Shown here: one piece after another, positions 15,058-16,104 of the stretch
How positions within the stretch are numbered: the first letter of the stretch is position 1
Layout: the number at the start of each line of letters is the position of its first letter
Source: CAZJYI01 sp964550025
Lineage (GTDB): Bacteria > Verrucomicrobiota > Kiritimatiellia > UBA8416 > CAYOBW01
DNA length: 16,104 bases
Reading direction: 5' to 3'
Assembly: GCA_964550025.1 (NCBI GenBank)
Contig: CAZJYI010000215.1
Location: forward strand, 1-16,104
Made by a program: the position numbers and the translations under genes
The notes under the pieces: generated by a model
Told to the model about the DNA's origin: nothing
Databases searched by the model: none
Seen by the model: the letters and a program-made list of their open reading frames with translations, nothing else

Positions 15058-15533
15058 GGACGCGACCAAAGCCCAGACGACCAAACTGCGCACCTTCTCA
15101 ACCGCCGTACTGACTCTGCTCGCCGCGTGGATTTCTCCCGCGGCGCCGACACAACATGCTGTTGTCTGCCCGTCAGACACACCGGACATCAACCACGTGC
15201 TGACGCTAGTGCCCCAGCCCAAATGGCGCTATCCGCGTTCGGGATACGCCCTCACGGGCGCACTACAAACGCTATCCCAAACAGGCCTATCTTGGCGAGA
15301 TCCCGGGCTGGGAGCCTGCGCACGGGGCGAACACGGGCCGTACATTTTCTGAACACGGGCACAACGCTGCAGGCAGGTAAGAGCCGCGCAACCAGAGTCC
15401 GTGGTAGGTTCCCTGTTTGGTTGCGGCTGTACTGCGTCGTGCTCTCCGTGTTTCTTAGCTGCCGCGGGAGAAGGTGGCCCGGAACCTGCCTCGGAATCCG
15501 GCAACTTCAGTCTTTCGAAAGGACCGGAAAACC
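15058..15533 (+). pseudogene. Gene debris: signal-peptide-like and C-terminal scraps without a start
   Basis: There is no intact gene here. One frame (about 15068-15352) reads TTKLRTFSTAVLTLLAAWIS then PAAPTQHAVVCPSDTPDINH, which looks like a signal peptide and mature N-terminus but has no start codon. In another frame, about 15268-15350 reads HYKRYPKQAYLGEIPGWEP then AHGANTGRTF, which looks like the end of a different protein domain. I do not recognise either parent. They are plausibly the two ends of one deleted secreted protein, with the middle lost. 15360-15533 shows nothing further apart from the upstream region of the next gene. Confidence 0.35.
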
Positions 15534-15926
15534 ATGGAGAAGAAGACCACCATCTCAACCTACGTCCTGCTTGCCGGGGGCCTGATCGGGAACGTGTACT
15601 TCATGCTGTGCAATGGCGACCTCGGTCGACCGGGGTGGTGGCCTCCGGCGCTCGGGTTCTTCGCCTGGACGGCGGCGCCGTTCGTCGCCGTCGCGGTCAT
15701 GAACCGGTTCCTGTCCGGCACGTCCACGGGCAGGATCGCCCTCCTGCTGACCGCGCTCGCGATCACAGGGGGAGGCCTGTACATTCTCGTTCAGGCCTTC
15801 GTCATACACCTCGACGCTCAGAGCGGGATCGTCTTCATCTTCCTGCCGCTCTGTCAATGGGTGGCCGTGGGTATCGGGTTCGCGATTGCATTGGTGGCAC
15901 GGCTTTGCCTCCAAGGTCGGGTCTAG
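15534..15926 (+). CDS. Small four-helix membrane protein, unknown function
   Basis: I do not recognise this 130-residue protein. It has four predicted membrane segments: about 8-25 (STYVLLAGGLIGNVYFML), 38-56 (PPALGFFAWTAAPFVAVAV), 67-90 (RIALLLTALAITGGGLYILV onward) and 98-122 (GIVFIFLPLCQWVAVGIGFA onward). They are joined by short loops, and the N-terminus is basic (MEKKTT). ATG 15534 is preceded by AAGGA about ten bases upstream; an in-frame GTG at 15474 would add a 20-residue basic, non-hydrophobic leader with no ribosome site and is less likely. There are no catalytic or transport motifs. Gene debris lies before it and an inverted repeat with a bulged stem follows. Its composition is consistent with an inner-membrane protein. 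Confidence 0.7.
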   Translation: MEKKTTISTYVLLAGGLIGNVYFMLCNGDLGRPGWWPPALGFFAWTAAPFVAVAVMNRFLSGTSTGRIALLLTALAITGGGLYILVQAFVIHLDAQSGIVFIFLPLCQWVAVGIGFAIALVARLCLQGRV

Positions 15927-15932
15927 CCCGCA

Positions 15933-15978
15933 GGTCCTTGCTGCGCAGCATTGTGGAACATCCCGGAGCAGCAGGACC
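15933..15978 (+). terminator. Possible terminator hairpin after the membrane protein gene
   Basis: ggtccttgctgc (15933-15944) pairs with gcagcaggacc (15968-15978), with one bulged T and a 23-base loop. It starts 7 bases after the stop codon. There is no T-run, so if it works it would be a non-canonical or Rho-assisted terminator. Confidence 0.3.
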
Positions 15979-16010
15979 GGCGAACGCGTCGCGGAAAATG
16001 GCGGCAACAC

Positions 16011-16045
16011 CGCATCCCGCATCCCACATCGCGCATCTCGCATCG
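16011..16045. repeat. Tandem 7-bp repeat, five units
   Basis: Five consecutive heptamers: cgcatcc, cgcatcc, cacatcg, cgcatct, cgcatcg. It lies in the gap between the convergent ends of the membrane protein gene and the minus-strand gene that leaves the window. Confidence 0.75.
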
Positions 16046-16053
16046 GGGGGTGA

Positions 16054-16104
16054 TCACTGCCGCAGTGCGCGCAAGATCACGTGCGCGGCCAGGTCGTGGC
16101 CGCG
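16054..16104 (-). CDS. C-terminal end of an unidentified minus-strand gene (partial)
   Basis: The last 16 codons read RGHDLAAHVILRALRQ, ending in TGA at 16056-16054. The helical, Ala/Leu/Arg-rich character and high GC codons look like protein, and the tandem repeat immediately beyond the stop fits an intergenic gap. The fragment is too short to name a family. Confidence 0.35.
   Translation of the reverse strand, partial: RGHDLAAHVILRALRQ

Noticed and set aside
14119..15222. 367-codon minus-strand frame opposite the second propeller gene
   Set aside because: Antisense shadow of a gene with signal peptide, ribosome site and recognisable domains.
15555..16043. 162-codon minus-strand frame opposite the membrane protein
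   Set aside because: Its start (MRDARCGMRDAV) is a translation of the 7-bp tandem repeat, and the rest is antisense to a four-helix membrane protein.

Overview
The window reads as a high-GC chromosome of a polysaccharide-degrading environmental bacterium, most plausibly from the PVC group (Planctomycetes, Lentisphaerae or Kiritimatiellaeota). Three things point there: several large secreted proteins of beta-propeller, beta-helix and SGNH-esterase types, a kinase/leucine-rich-repeat signalling protein, and many short dispersed palindromic repeats between genes. The assignment is an inference from gene style; there is no rRNA or marker gene to confirm it.

Layout. 1-137 is the tail of a HAD-type hydrolase. 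139-2040 is a complete insertion sequence with a DDE transposase and 24-bp inverted ends, starting one base after the HAD stop codon. 2041-2634 is mostly non-coding and holds dispersed repeats, a doubtful small minus-strand ORF, and a control region with regularly spaced TGTCG/CGACA sites. 2635-4023 encodes a winged-helix/Fic protein whose catalytic His position is Gln. 4112-6562 encodes a secreted two-domain protein joining an SGNH esterase to a sialidase-like beta-propeller. 6563-6881 holds two strong inverted-repeat structures. 6882-7662 is a decayed PhoD-type alkaline phosphatase. 7663-8183 is repeat-bearing and gene-free. 8184-10427 (minus) is a membrane Ser/Thr kinase/LRR gene that has lost its kinase domain and carries two compensating frameshifts. 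10717-10905 is an N-terminal scrap of a secreted protein. 11012-15057 is a two-gene co-directional unit: a secreted beta-helix protein with a malectin insert, and a secreted beta-propeller with a C-terminal carbohydrate-binding-like domain. 15058-15533 holds gene debris. 15534-15926 is a four-helix membrane protein. The window ends in a 7-bp tandem repeat and the tail of a minus-strand gene.

Taken together, this is accessory DNA for extracellular glycan use that has been reshuffled. Intact genes for exported carbohydrate-active proteins are interleaved with at least four broken genes, an IS and several repeat families. The most unusual intact items are the esterase/sialidase-like fusion, the His-to-Gln Fic protein with its phased operator-like region, and the malectin domain inserted in the beta-helix protein. 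No tRNA, rRNA, CRISPR array or prophage module was seen.
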